Positions 1 through 19,300 of a stretch of DNA of 64,000 bases are shown here, piece by piece; the first letter of the stretch is position 1; each line of letters opens with the position of its first letter. Where the stretch lies: contig OZ022351.1 of the NCBI GenBank assembly GCA_963989245.1, forward strand, positions 29,681,890 through 29,745,889. The letters run 5' to 3'. Source of the stretch: Nansenia antarctica (Eukaryota; Chordata; Actinopteri; Argentiniformes; Microstomatidae). The notes below the pieces were generated by a model. The model was not told the DNA's origin and searched no databases. It worked only from the letters and a program-made list of their open reading frames with translations. A program made the position numbers and the translations under genes.

Positions 1-8172
<8,172 letters not shown>

Positions 8173-10139
8173 GGCTCTGACAGCGCCAGACACCGACAGT
8201 TGTCTGTCTCTCTCTCTCCCCTGCGCGCAGGACCAACTGGAAACCACGTGAAGATCTCCCACAAGGATCTCCCACAAGGAATACTGAATGGGACAAAACC
8301 TCCTGGCACCTCACAAAAAAAAGCGATCGGAAAAAAGTAAAATCCACGACAGGGAGAAGAACTCCACTTACAGAAGCGCGTCTAACTAACTGCGCGTCTT
8401 CTTAAGTGCGTCTTCTGAAGTGCGTGTCCCTTTTCTTCCTTTGAAGTCTGCAGCGCGTCTCCGTTCAGCCTGGGCAGAATGACCTCGGCAGGCACACACA
8501 CACACTTTCGCACACCTCTCTTGGTATTTTCTAAACGAGGTGAGTGAGACAAGGGAGGGGTGGGGGGTGGGGGGGCTATGGGAGGGGTGGGGGGGGTGCT
8601 ATGGGAGGGCTCCACCCGTCCCGTACTCTTGAAGGCCGGTGACAGAGGTCGTCTTTTGGGGCGAGACCAAAGCAGAAAGCTGTCTTGACCTTATCCACCA
8701 TTGGTTGAAGTCAAGAGGAGTGCGATATCTGTACAGAATGACCAAGTCACCATGCAAAGTGTGACCAATACGTTTTATTTCTGAAGGATTAATAACCCAT
8801 ATGGCCTTTTTTCCCCCCAAAGAAATGTGGGAATCATTATTGGAATAAATAGTAAATAAATAATGTGCAAAAGTGCCTTATAGGCCTATAGGAGGCATGC
8901 AATTACAATTTGAGTGCGAGTGCGTTAGTAGGCTACAGATACTGCTTATCAAGCAAATGCAAAACTTTTATTTTGTTGAGGAGAAAAATCCATCATCACA
9001 TCTAGTAGGCTACAGTTGCAACTGGGTGACATGCTGAAACTGGATAGGAGATTGGAGATTTTCTTCATTCAGTTAGCAGGACGTGAACTGGTTTAAAGGC
9101 CAAAGTGCTGGAGGCTGACCAGTGACCACTGTTGTGGGCAACGCAGTGCACATGATGTACCTCGGGAGAACTCACGCCACGCCACTACCGATCTGAAGCT
9201 ATGACTCAACGCTTTTTTTGGACCACCGAGTTGGCTTGTCTGTACTGCCCTGGCTGCCATTGTCTGTCTGTCTTTTTCAGTAGGTCATAAATCCCCCCCC
9301 CTGCTATTTTAAAACACATGCCAAAGGGGTCACACACTCCTCCACCAGTATACCACTGACACAAGCTAACCCTTCCCGCAAACCCCTCTCCCCCCTATTC
9401 CACACGAAAAGATTAATCCTCCCCCAGTCAACAGGTGGGCCCTAAATATGGGATGTACCACTTATGTCGGCAGTGTAGGGGTGGCCCGGGGAAAATTAGG
9501 GACAGCTAGCAGGTGTGTCCAAGGCGGGGGGGGGGGTTATGTGATGTTGGGGTGTGAGAGAGAGGGGTCAGGGGGGTGGTGGGACCTGCCAAAAACGCAA
9601 TGGAAATATGTCTATATTCTCTATACGCTCTATACACTCTATACAACTCTATATATCTCGATCCAAGTCGAGCCCCCACCCCATGCGAACACACCCCCAT
9701 CTCACGCCACTCTCTCTCCCTCCCTCCCTCTCTCTCTCACTCTGGAGTCCCCGGCCCCCCCCCTCCCCCTCCCCTCTCCCCCTCCCTCCCCCCATCATAC
9801 ATACTCCAATCTCCGGGCACGGATTGAGAAAGAGGAGCAGAAGAACGAACCTGACACCCTCTTTCTAAACCAGGGCCCCCCAGTCCCGAGTCGTGCGTCT
9901 GGCCCACACTAAATGGAGAGACAGAAACTCTACACCAGGAGAACAGTGGTCTGTAGGCCCCCGTGGCACCACAGCCTGCTATGGGGGGTCTGCAGACAGA
10001 CAGACAGCATCCAGGACAGGCTGATGATGAAGGGTCAGGTTAATAGGTGCGGGGCTCTAAATCAACAGAGCTGTCTCCATAGAAACACAGTGGGCGCTAA
10101 TGCAGTTGTGACAGGTGGTCAGTTGTATACACACGCATG

Positions 10140-10260
10140 TGCACGCACACACACACACACACGCACAGGCACACACACGCACACACACGCACACACACAC
10201 ACACACGCAGGCACGCATGGCACGCACGCTCACACACACAGGCACGCACACACACAGTGC
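10140..10260. repeat. Imperfect CA microsatellite
   Basis: (CA)n interrupted by CG and GG dinucleotides. Confidence 0.85.
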
Positions 10261-10299
10261 AAATGTCATTCATGTCAGTCTGTCACTCTGCCAGTGAGT

Positions 10300-10395
10300 C
10301 TCCTGGTCATGTGACCTGCCTCTGCCACTCACCTGGTCATGTGACCTGCCTCTGCCACTCACCTGGTCATGTGACCTGCCTCTGCCACTCACCTG
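10300..10395. repeat. 30-bp minisatellite, three units
   Basis: The unit contains 'ctcacctggtcatgtgacct' and 'gcctctgcca'. Three nearly identical copies stand in tandem. Confidence 0.85.
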
Positions 10396-10443
10396 GTGAG
10401 TCAGACGACGGAAATACCGCTCCCCAGTAAAGACTCTCTCCAG

Positions 10444-10616
10444 GGGGGTATTCCATCAACGTCACTAGAGGAAAATACAGGCTTATTTTGATAAGTCTCG
10501 CGAGACTGAAATAGACTGAGAAAATAAGGCTGGATTTTTAATATATATATATAAATCTCACAGGATTTATCAAAATAAGCCTGGATTCCTTTAGCGACGT
10601 TGATGGAATACCCCCC
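10444..10616. mobile_element. Palindromic MITE (GGGGTATTCCATCAACGTC ends)
   Basis: The left end GGGGGGTATTCCATCAACGT is mirrored by 'acgttgatggaatacccccc' at the right end. The interior is AT-rich with further inverted homology ('aggcttattttgataa' against 'ttatcaaaataagcc'). No ORF is present. A diverged partial copy begins at 10723. Confidence 0.75.
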
Positions 10617-10722
10617 TGACTGCTGATCATGTTAGCTTGGCGTTAAGTGGTGTTATGTGTGTGACAACAGGTGTTACATTGTAACATTGTTCTAGTTTGT
10701 GTTGTCTTCTTGGCAATGGCCT

Positions 10723-10860
10723 GGGGGGTATTCCACTAATGTCGCTAGAGAAAAATCTAGGCTTATTTAGGTAAAACTTGCAAGTCTTATAAAAAAAAGC
10801 CCAGGTTTATTTTGAGAAGTCTCGTGAGACTTATTGGAGGATTTATCAGACTTAGCGTGT
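10723..10860. mobile_element. Partial copy of the GGGGTATTCCA MITE
   Basis: Begins 'ggggggtattccactaatgt' like the element at 10444 and has related interior, but no matching right end was found. Confidence 0.55.
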
Positions 10861-10898
10861 GGTATATAACCTTCTGCATGACATCATCATGTAGTAGA

Positions 10899-10937
<39 letters not shown>

Positions 10938-10944
10938 ATTAGAC

Positions 10945-11250
10945 TTATATAGAGCTTTTCTAGACACTCAAAGACGCTTTACAAACTGAAAAGATTGAGT
11001 AGTAATAATGAAAAGGAACAAAAGGTAAATAGAAGAAAGTATAGGGGTCTAATTGAGGTAGTGCTGGGGACACATGGGAAGGGGAGGGGGAGAGGGTTAA
11101 CTGGTGAAGGCGAGCTTGAAGGGTGGGTTTTGAGACCCTGTTTAAATGTTGGCAGGGTGTTGGCCTGTCTGATGTGGTTGGGGAGGGCGTTCCAGAGGGA
11201 CCGGGCTGCGGCTGAAAAGGTCCGGGGTTTGGTCCTAAGCTTGTAATGGT
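10945..11250 (-). mobile_element. Reversed LINE 3' tail fragment
   Basis: The minus strand encodes RSLWNALPNHIRQANTLPTF and KQGLKTH, the conserved end of a fish LINE ORF2, followed by 'gcgtctttgagtgtctag' and an ATT-repeat tail (10902-10936). The same segment is on the plus strand at 54586-54935. Confidence 0.75.
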
Positions 11251-11489
11251 GAAAAACGGTACAAATAAACATGTACAAAGTAAATATCATACAGAGATTT
11301 TTATTTAGGGTGATTTGTTGTGTTGTTGTGGACATTCTATTTGAAAACGGACACCTCGATTGGCGCGGCCTCTGATTGGTGGCGTGTTATCGGCGCGCTC
11401 TCTGATTGGTGGGGTGTTATATTGGCGCGGCCTCTGATTGGTGGGGTGTAAATTATGCGTATAGTTCCTCCGCCCATCATGGTGCGTTT

Positions 11490-11620
11490 GTAAACTTCAT
11501 CTGAGAGCGCCGGAGCGCACACTTGGGTCCAACGTCATAAAGAGACCAAGTCATTTGATTGGACAAGAGGCGTTCCATGAGTGCTGATCAGATGATCCAG
11601 AGCGTGTTTACGAACGCACC
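11490..11620. mobile_element. Fragment related to the hAT element at 17240
   Basis: The text 'gagcgcacacttgggtcc', 'acgtcataaagagaccaag' and 'ttgattggacaagaggcgtt' matches 17515-17600 with few differences. It is a remnant without recognisable ends. Confidence 0.6.
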
Positions 11621-12759
11621 CGGCCAGATTTTCGATCGGGAATCCCCGAAACGTGGTTTTGTTCGCAAACAAAAATATTTTGGTCTGGTTGTTAGTCACT
11701 AGACTATTATTATAACTGCGATTTCCTGAAACTTGGGGCAGCGCGTCGCCGAATAAACGGGAGGCGAGGTAACTATGTAATCCATCATTCATAACCATGC
11801 GGTTATTGTGCACAAATATTTGATGCAAGTGAAAAAGTTTGAGATCGTCGTGTATCCGCACGTCCACATTATACTACTAGACTACCAGCCGTTCTAAAAC
11901 GGCACCACCGACGTTCTAGAGCGGTACCAACGTTCTAGAACGCCAACCAACGTTCTAAATGACGGCACCATTGATTGATTGATTGAAAACTTTATTAGAA
12001 GATTTGCAGAAGTAGGTACATGAAAGTACATAAACACGTTGGTTGGCGTTCTAGAATGTTGGCTGAAGCTAACCAGCTAACATCTAACTCAGCCAGTCTG
12101 TAAGCCTGAAGCTAGCTAGCTAACATCTCTTGTTACTTACTACTAGGCCTTAACCTAGACACATTCACCCAGCTTGTTAGTTAGCTAACCTGTGATAGAT
12201 CACAGTTACTACGACTTGTAAACAAGCGATCTGACAACAAGGAAGTGATCGGACACATGTGTTTGTGTGAAGCACCTTGCTCTCCTGGCAGAGGAGCCAA
12301 CACACATGTTGTTTGTCTGTTTGTCAAGTCACGGAAATCTCGGCTAGCGAGCGAAACTGCCAAACGTTTTTTTTTCTTTTTCTCCAGTTCTAGCCAAACG
12401 TGTTTGTTAACTAGCTAGATAGTTACACTAATTATAATAATCATAATAATAATAATAATAATAATAACTTAACAATTTATATAAAAACCATCTATAAAGA
12501 CTATTCATTCATTCATATAGCGCCTTGCTTTAACAGACCCAAGGTCGCTAGCTAAATCAATTCCACTTGATTCTAATCATTGCCACCAGTGATTTAAATG
12601 TGCTAATGAGATAACATATCCAGCTAATTACCTTTAGGTTAGCTAGGTAATGTATGGATAATTATGTATGTATGGATTACCTGCTACTCCATAACTCCTG
12701 GTTTGAGAGTACTAAATACATATCTGAAGAACAGTAGTTATATAATCGTGCTCCAGGTC

Positions 12760-12990
12760 CAGGAGTTTTTTCAAAAGCCAGTTTTTTTTGTGTGTCGTTA
12801 TTATTTCTTGTACACTTGTTATTTGTTTCTTGTTTTTATTTTCACTTGTTCACCTGTTTCTTTCAACCTGCTATTATTTGTGATTATTTGATTCTTTAAT
12901 TATGTTTTTATAGCCTATGTAAAGCACTTTGTGACTGCTGGTCTGTGATCGGTGCTATAGAAATAAACTTTACTTAATACTTACTTACTT
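12760..12990 (+). mobile_element. Retroelement 3' tail remnant
   Basis: The text 'tatgtaaagcactttgtgac' followed by 'ggtgctatagaaataaact' and a TACTTACT-like end has the form of a LINE 3' tail. There is no coding part. Confidence 0.4.
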
Positions 12991-13039
12991 GTTCCCACCT
13001 GCAGCAGGGGACTAGGCTATATGCAGTTGTGCCTATACT

Positions 13040-13061
13040 AATCACACAGGTGCTCTCTCTG

Positions 13062-13095
<34 letters not shown>

Positions 13096-13316
13096 TCCCT
13101 CCCTCTCCCTCTCTCTGTCTCTCTCTCCCTCCCTCTGTCTCTCCCTCTCTCTGTCTCTCTCTCCCTCCCTCTCTCCCCCCCTCTCCGTCTCTCTCTGTCT
13201 GTCTCTCTGTCTCTCTCTCTGTCTCTCTCTCTCTCTGTCTCTGTCTCTCTGTCTGTCTCTCTGTCTGTCTCTCTCTCCCTCTCCCCCCCCCCCTCTCTCT
13301 CTCCCTCTCCCTCTCT
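13040..13316 (+). repeat. CT tract directly upstream of tp53 first coding exon
   Basis: About 280 bases of CT, CCCT and CTGT end at the 'ctctctag' acceptor at 13317-13318, so the tract is also the polypyrimidine tract of this splice site. Long reading frames on either strand across it are artefacts. Confidence 0.9.
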
Positions 13317-13374
13317 AGATCCCATCGCCTTCCTGATCTCCAGCCTGGTGTCCCTTTGCCCTCCCGTTGAGAAG

Positions 13375-16300
13375 ATGAACGAGAACGAGGGGTACAGGAT
13401 GGAGCAGGACCTTCTTCTTGACCTTCTCCCCCTCAGCCAGGGGTCCTTCCAACAGATGTGGCAGACCATGTAAGTCGTCTTCATCTAGCCTGGACAAAAA
13501 CACTTAGCCTGTGTGTTAACTCGGTCAACAAAAGGGTCTTGTGAAGACCACCAGTGACCACATGTATTGTGATTTATGTGTCCTTTTTCTAGGATGCCTC
13601 CTGAGGTCTCCACTGGGAGCTGTCTGCTGGCTCCACCTGTGAATGACAGCTGGTCTGACCTGGACGTGCCGGTACGTGTGTTTGTCTACCCGACCGAACG
13701 GACTTGTTTTATGCAGCGGAAATGTCTTGCTTAGAAAGGAGGTTGTAAAGGACTTTCTGTGGGGGAAAATCCACTTTGATGTGTGTTTGCATTTTCAAAA
13801 GTGTTTGCAATTGGGGTTAGCTTTTATCAGTCAGTCAGTAAGTAAGTCTGCGAAAGGTTGTAGATAACTTAAACGAAAGCTGGTCACACTTTACTTTAAG
13901 TTGTTGCCTCTATACCAATGCGGTAACTCTGCAATGACTCTAGCAACAACATTGTATTGTACATGCTGTGACATAATTTATCTAGGTGTAATTGCAGTAT
14001 ACAGAGTAGATTGTCCTACAAAGACACTTAGGGCCCTATTATGCACTTCATAAGTCTTAAGCAATAAGACGAGGCGGTAGATCTAAACGTAAGACGTGGA
14101 GGCGTGGTCAAGGCCACTTTGCTATTATGCGTGCGGTAGTGGGCGCCTAAGACCCGGCGCTAAGCCCAGAAATTAGTCATGGGTGTGTTTTGGGCGTCTT
14201 CTCAATCAACCCAATCAGCGTGCCAGGTGCCATTCCCTTTAAGAACCGGCTGCGTTAAGTCATAAGCGCTATGCTATTATGCAGTTCATAGGCGCTAGAC
14301 TTCATGCACGTTTTGAAACACGAGCGCGCCTCCGCGGTTTCTTAAGAAGTCGGTCGGCGCGCATGCGCAAACCGCGGAGGCGCGCTCGTGTTTCAAAACG
14401 TGCATGAAGTCTAGCGCCTAAGAACTTTTCAAACCACTTCTTAGCGCTAGGCGCAAAGTCAGATCGCATAATAGCAGGGGCGCCTAGCGCACTTCATTAA
14501 CATATGAACACTCCCACAATGAGTAATATATGCACGGGAGTCTTACGTCTTATGTGTGGGCGCCTAGCGACACCTGCATAATAGCAGTAGCGCGTATGAA
14601 GCGCATAATAAGGGTGGCGGTAGGTCTTAACCTGGCGGTGCGTCTTAATTAAGACGGCAAGTTAAGAAGTGCATAATAGGGCCCTTAGACTTAGATTTAG
14701 TAATCTAAAAATTAATTAGACCCCTATACTTTCTTTTATTTATTTATTTTTGTTTCTTTTTACTATTACTACTCGATCTTTTCAGTAAACTGTCTGAGTG
14801 TCTAGAAAAGCGCTATAAGTCTAATGTATTATTCTTATTATTCTTATTATATAGTTTTTTTAAAGTTATTTTTTCTGAGTGGGGCAGTCCCACGCATATA
14901 TATATATTTTTTTTATTGTGATAGAGACAGTAGAGGTTTTTGACAGGAAGGATGGGTGTGAGAGAGAGAGAGGAGGGATGATATGCAGGATATGTCTGCG
15001 GCCGGAATCAAACCGGGAACCCTGCGGTTAAGTGGTCAATGCCTATTATATTGTTTTTACTTAATGCTGCTCTTCCTTCCCATAGCTCCTGCCTGAAGCC
15101 CTCCTGCCTGAAGCTCTCCATGAGGATTTTGACGAGAGGCTGTTGTTTGAGCTGCCCGACCCCCCCCTGGTGGAGGCCTCTGTGTCGCCCATGGACAGCG
15201 TCCCCCCCCCGGCCTCCACCGTCCCCTCCATCATCGACTACCCAGGGCAGCACGGCTTCCTGCTGCACTTCCAGAAGTCAGGGACCGCCAAGTCTGTCAC
15301 CTCCACCGTGAGTACTGTTGTACAGCTGCAGCGTTTCTTTTATATCGTGACGTTAGAATTATAAGGTTCTATCTCAATTTGTCAAAATTGAGTTTTTTAC
15401 ATTTACATTTGTTAGTAATTAATAAAATACAAAGGTTCCATCTCACCAAACATAATGGAATGTAAAACCTTTGAAGCTCAATATTTCTGAACTACCCCAA
15501 ACGGAGATAGAACCTTATAATTCTAAGCTCACGATATGATACTATAATCTGATTATAGTTCCATGGTGTGAATAGTGTCAAAGAACTAGCAGGCTAGCTA
15601 GCACAGAGGTGATTAGATGAGCTAGTAGTCTGCTTGCACACTTGCCAGCTAAAAGAGCTAACTGGATATACAATATTTCATATTCTGCTAGAATTGGGCT
15701 TTATGGTAATACCATAAGGGTATATTTACAGTACACGGACAGTGGGTTGAAGCATTGGAACAAACCCTCACTCATTGGAAATGTCTTTTTTTATAGATTG
15801 ACATTATCTGATTGCATTGCCCATTCAATTAGAATTATGTTATAAATTGATATGGATCAATTCATGCCTCTTATTAGATTATAAATACTCTGGTTGTTAT
15901 GTTTGCCTTTTGTCTTACTGCAAAAGAGGGAGAGAGGAGGAGAGAGAGCAGGATGGTGTTGGCACACCAGAGAGAGACAGCAAGAACCAGGTGAGAAAGT
16001 GGACAGGTAGTCAAGACCACATAAGTAAGTAGCCTTGAGAACCGATGGTCCTCGAGCCTAATATCCCATAGGACAGGAGCCTATCTCCTGTTTCAGTAGC
16101 GTGAGGCGGCTTGATGTACAAGTACACCCCCTGGACATGACGCTGGTATGTCGCAGGGTCTTACCCCCAATCCAACCCTTAATGCTGAGTTATGGATAAT
16201 TAACTGCATCGCGATGCACCGTTACATCCCTAGGAAACACTGAGTTGGTGCAGTGCATGATGGGTCACATGATGGGTCATTCCATAAATGAGTGGGCCAA

Positions 16301-19300
16301 AGTGTGACACTGGGGTAAACATTTAAAAATGGCTCAATGTAAGTAACAAAATGTGACTGCTCCTGGTGTTTCTGGACACCTCTCGGAAATGAGAAAGACG
16401 TCAAATTCGTCTTTAATTTTTTATTTTTTTTTTTTTCTCTTTTTTTTAGCTAACATTCAACTCGAAGATGTGAAGTACCCACTCGTTATTTTTCCGAACA
16501 GTTTTACGTTCATTAAATAAGTGTAATCTATAACACAATGACTTCGTTTCTTGTTGTTTGATGGGGATTCATTATCTTTGATGGGGATTTTCTGTGCTTA
16601 GTGATTTCCGGTGTAGCAACTTTCAAATACTCATGTCGTCTTCAATTTGTTTCCGATTTCAATGTATGATGCATCATTTGAAAGCTTACAATCTGTAGTT
16701 TAAGCACATGTAAAAAACTGAAAAATGATTTCGCCTACAGGTAGCCCTTTTCATTGGGCTGTGTCACAAATGTTTAGCACATAGCCTATAGGATGTCTAC
16801 TTTGAGCAATACAATTAACTATATGCAGAATTGGACTGGTTCGATCCCTGCCTCAGGAGGGAGCTGCATGTGAGCTGGTGACTGGAGGGTTGCTGGCATC
16901 ATATCTAAGGTGCCTACCACCGCCGTTGTGCTCTTGAGCAAGGCACTTAACCCCCTAATTGCTCCAGAGGCGCTGACTACGGCTGACCCTGTGCCCAGAG
17001 TAAAAAAAAAATGTTTTGTTGTGCTCTGTGCAATGACAAAAAGGTTGAATCTAATCTGATTAACATTGAGATTAAACAGGCTACTGTGCAGCTATTGATA
17101 CAATGATAATAAACTAATGAACATACAAATAACATTTAATAAGATATTAATCAAGAAAGCCCCCTATTGCCTTATAGTTTTTATTCTGTGATTGTATGTG
17201 TTCTGAGACTCAGTGTTTCATCGGTAGAAAGGTAATTCATAGTGATGCTCCGATCTGATCGGCGCCGATCGGTATCGGCCGATATGGCCTTGATCGGTTT
17301 TGATCGGAGTTCTCAAAACGGCCGATCAAACATGACCGATCAGTTTACAAAATGGCGTCGCCAGTCTGGAAATATTACACAGTGTCGGAAAGAGACAACA
17401 AATATGCCGTTTGTAATGTCTGCTCAAAAGAAATACCTTGCGGAGGAACGCACGCAAGGTCTTTCAATACCACGAATATCATACGGCATTTGCTGCGTTC
17501 GTCGATTCGCTCAGAGAGCGCCGAAGCGCACACTGGGCTCGACGTCATAAAGGGACCGAGTGCTTTGATTGGACGAGAGGCGTTCCACGAGTGCTGGTCA
17601 GAGTTCCAGCGCGACTTCACGAGCGTAGTGTAGGTAGTGTTCACCGACGTCATGTGACCCCGCGAGCAGGAAGTCACTTGGCCCATAGCAACAACAACTA
17701 TTAGCGCGTGAGTTTTAGGTCTTCCTCTGTGCACATTGCACAAGTGTAGATAGCGAGCGACTTTTCAGCAGCAGGACATATTTTAGATGATAAGAGGAAC
17801 AGGCTGAGTGCCAAAAACGCTGAGATGCTTGTATTTCTCAAGGCTAATCTGCCAGTGATGCTGCTTAATCAGAAGTAAGGTTTGAGTCTGAAATCTCCTT
17901 AGGTGCAATGTTTTGTTTTTTTGTTTTATTGATTATTGCTGACTTGCTGTCTTATCTCCTCCTAAATATGACTTGAAACTGACTGACTTGAAACAGTATT
18001 TTATATTTGGCTATAGCCTGTTTATGTTGCAGTTTAGTTTGGGTATGTTTATTGTTCCTCAGGAAAGCTACAGTTACAGTATAAGCTCCAAGTTCTCTAA
18101 GAGCCCCTAGTTCCTCTCATTCGAGTGGAATGTTGCACATTTGATGTGACAGTGTACATTTTATTTGTTTTTCCTGAAGTAAGCTACAGGTGGTTGTGAA
18201 TTCAATAAAACAGATGGTCGTCAATTCATGATACTTTCTCATCTCCTAATTTCATTTAAATACTTAATATACAATGTCAATGGTGTTAAGAATAATTTAA
18301 AACATAAATAATGCTACACAATAAATAGAATGCTTCAATTGCCATTTTCGACGCTGTGATCGGTGATCGGTGATATCGGATCGGCAGATCACTGATTCCA
18401 GTGATCGGTGATCGGCACCAAAAACCCTGATCGGAGCATCTCTAGTAATTCATCACGCAAAGTCAAACACTTGTGTGATTTAGCAGGACTGTTACCATCT
18501 TAACCATTGTAACATCAAGCACATAAAAAGTGATGCTGATATGGTGAGCTTCAAAAGGTATGCACACATGTAACATGGGAGGAAAAAAAGAATTATGTTT
18601 TAGGATTACATTTTTTACATGGCATTTCCATGGTATTATAATGACCTCATGTATAATGCTTAATAACACTGAAATATGATGGGGAAAGAGTATACTTTTG
18701 TGTCACACAATTTTTGCTAAATACAGTACAGGCCAAAAGTTTGGACACACCTTCTCATTCAATGAATGAACACATAGGAATGATGTACTTAACAAAAAAG
18801 TGTGAAATAACTCTAAATATGTCTTATATTTTAGATTCCTCAAAGTAGCCACCCTTTGCTTTTTTGTTGTTAATAAAATATATAATAATACTATTAAATA
18901 TAATATGTGTTAATAATAATATGTTATTATATATATATATATATTTAATATTATTATTATATATTTTATTAACAACAAAAAAGCAAAGGTGGCTACTTTG
19001 AGGAATCTAAAATCTAAGACATATTTAGAGTTATTTCACACTTTTTTGTTAAGTACATCATTCCACATGTGTTCATTCATAGTTTTGATGCCTTCAGTGA
19101 GAATCTACAACATAAATAGTCATGAAAATAAAGGAAACACATTGAATGAGAAGGTGTGTCCAAACTTTTGGCCTGTACTGTATGTGTAGACACCAAGCCG
19201 ATACAAGGATGTAACAAGCATGTGAGATATCCTGTGATATTCTGTTCTCCATCACAAGATATGCTGCGTTTCAATACAATCACATAGAAAACAGACAAGG

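Larger units (their letters stand above)
8173..13374. other. slc2a4-tp53 intergenic region (head-to-head)
   Basis: This region lies between the start codons of the two divergent genes and must hold both promoters, the slc2a4 5'UTR and the untranslated first exon of tp53. I could not place a transcription start for either gene. It contains G-rich and C-rich runs (8540-8610, 9700-9790), a CA tract (10140-10260), a three-unit 30-bp repeat (10300-10395), palindromic MITEs (10444-10616, 10723-10860), a reversed LINE tail (10945-11250) and hAT-related sequence (about 11490-11620). No host protein-coding exon was recognised. Confidence 0.6.
13672..15085 (+). other. tp53: tp53 intron between coding exons 2 and 3
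   Basis: Holds a 654-bp PIF-like palindromic element (14031-14684), a LINE tail remnant (about 14700-14860) and a SINE-like segment (about 14880-15040). 13680-14030 shows nothing recognisable. Confidence 0.75.

Noticed and set aside
11535..11867. 110-codon minus-strand frame
   Set aside because: Partly overlaps hAT-related sequence and has no recognisable domain; could be a transposon remnant but cannot be supported as a gene.
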